Assembly: GCA_027488055.1 (NCBI GenBank)
Contig: JAIYCK010000372.1
Coordinates: 1 to 7,193, forward strand
Direction of reading: 5' to 3'
DNA: 7,193 bases
Origin: Flavobacteriales bacterium
GTDB lineage: Bacteria; Bacteroidota; Bacteroidia; Flavobacteriales_D; Sanyastnellaceae
Both the position numbers and the translations under genes were made by a program. This document shows positions 6,756-7,193 of this stretch, in pieces. How positions within the stretch are numbered: position 1 is the stretch's first letter; every line of letters starts with the position of its first letter. A model generated the notes under the pieces. It was not told the origin of the DNA. It saw only the letters and a list, made by a program, of their open reading frames with translations, and searched no databases.

Positions 6756-7193
6756 TTAAAAGGAACAATGAAGTCCAACTCCAGGTGCTTTGTGCTGTCC
6801 CATCCATATGGGCGACCATTGAAGATGTACTTTTTTGGAGATGTCGTAATAAAAAAAGTGGCCATCGACATTGGCGTCAATGAGTTGCAGTATATAGGTG
6901 GCGCCAAGGCACATATAACTCACATCGCGCCAGCGGTGGTATTGTTCTTGAATTTCAAATAGATTGCTTGCTTCTACTGCAGGAATGGTAGAAGGATCAC
7001 CATCTACCGAAGCGATATACTGCGTTTTATAATATTGGTACTGCTGATTATTCGCAATGATGAAGCCTACGCTTGTTCCAATGGCAGCGTACACAATAGG
7101 TATCTTCCAATATTTCTTATTGTACCCTTGTCCAAGCCCCGGGAGCATGGCGGAATAACAAGTGGCTTTCAATGGTGAATGGGGCTGCATGTG
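6756..7193 (-). CDS. DUF5683 membrane protein, 5' end outside the window
   Basis: The visible 145 codons match DUF5683: an SPLKATCYSAMLPGLGQGYN segment with the conserved PGLGQ-Y-N-K-K-Y-W-K-I-P-I-V-Y core (about 17-34 from the first visible Met), then a hydrophobic helix (about 31-47), a tyrosine-rich stretch NNQQYQYYKTQY, a second helix (about 90-106) ending in IDANVD, and a beta-rich C-terminus ending GVGLHCSF. Function is unknown. Family members usually have a signal peptide and several dozen residues before the S-P-x-K-A-x-x-S motif, and the frame is open to the window edge, so the true start is most likely beyond 7193 and the Met at 7190 is probably internal. In Flavobacteriia, as I recall, this gene commonly lies between parB and dapB, so parA and parB may lie just outside the window. 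Confidence 0.85.
   Translation of the reverse strand, partial: HMQPHSPLKATCYSAMLPGLGQGYNKKYWKIPIVYAAIGTSVGFIIANNQQYQYYKTQYIASVDGDPSTIPAVEASNLFEIQEQYHRWRDVSYMCLGATYILQLIDANVDGHFFYYDISKKVHLQWSPIWMGQHKAPGVGLHCSF

Overview
The window reads as ordinary chromosomal DNA from a member of the Bacteroidota, probably a Flavobacteriales-like or related lineage. The evidence is a GldG-type protein, the long form of signal peptidase I with an extra multi-pass N-terminus, a DUF5683 protein directly before dapB, and start codons that mostly lack a Shine-Dalgarno sequence. No RNA gene, mobile element, CRISPR array or phage gene was seen, and all the main reading frames are intact.

Layout: one short plus-strand gene (17-493) encodes an exported DUF2846-like protein. 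It converges, across a 241-base AT-rich gap, on six minus-strand genes that fill the rest of the window. In transcription order (right to left) these are a DUF5683 membrane protein (cut by the window edge), dapB, lepB, a WbqC-family gene, gldG and a DUF4340 gene. Spacers are 15, 138, 3, 47 and 12 bases. Tight spacing suggests three co-transcribed blocks (DUF5683-dapB, lepB-wbqC, gldG-DUF4340), perhaps all one long operon.

Function: dapB makes tetrahydrodipicolinate for lysine and diaminopimelate, and so for peptidoglycan. LepB cleaves signal peptides of exported proteins, which would include the plus-strand gene product. WbqC-family proteins are loosely linked to surface polysaccharide or glycolipid work. 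GldG and DUF4340 proteins are membrane-anchored accessory subunits of an ABC-2 type transporter. The shared theme is the cell envelope.

The run appears to join two neighbourhoods that I recall as separate in many Bacteroidota: (parAB)-DUF5683-dapB-lepB-wbqC and gldF-gldG. The oddest points are gldG without an adjacent gldF but with a DUF4340 partner, and a large insertion with a CxxC motif between the catalytic Ser and Lys of LepB. I found no convincing new system; most observations are modest.
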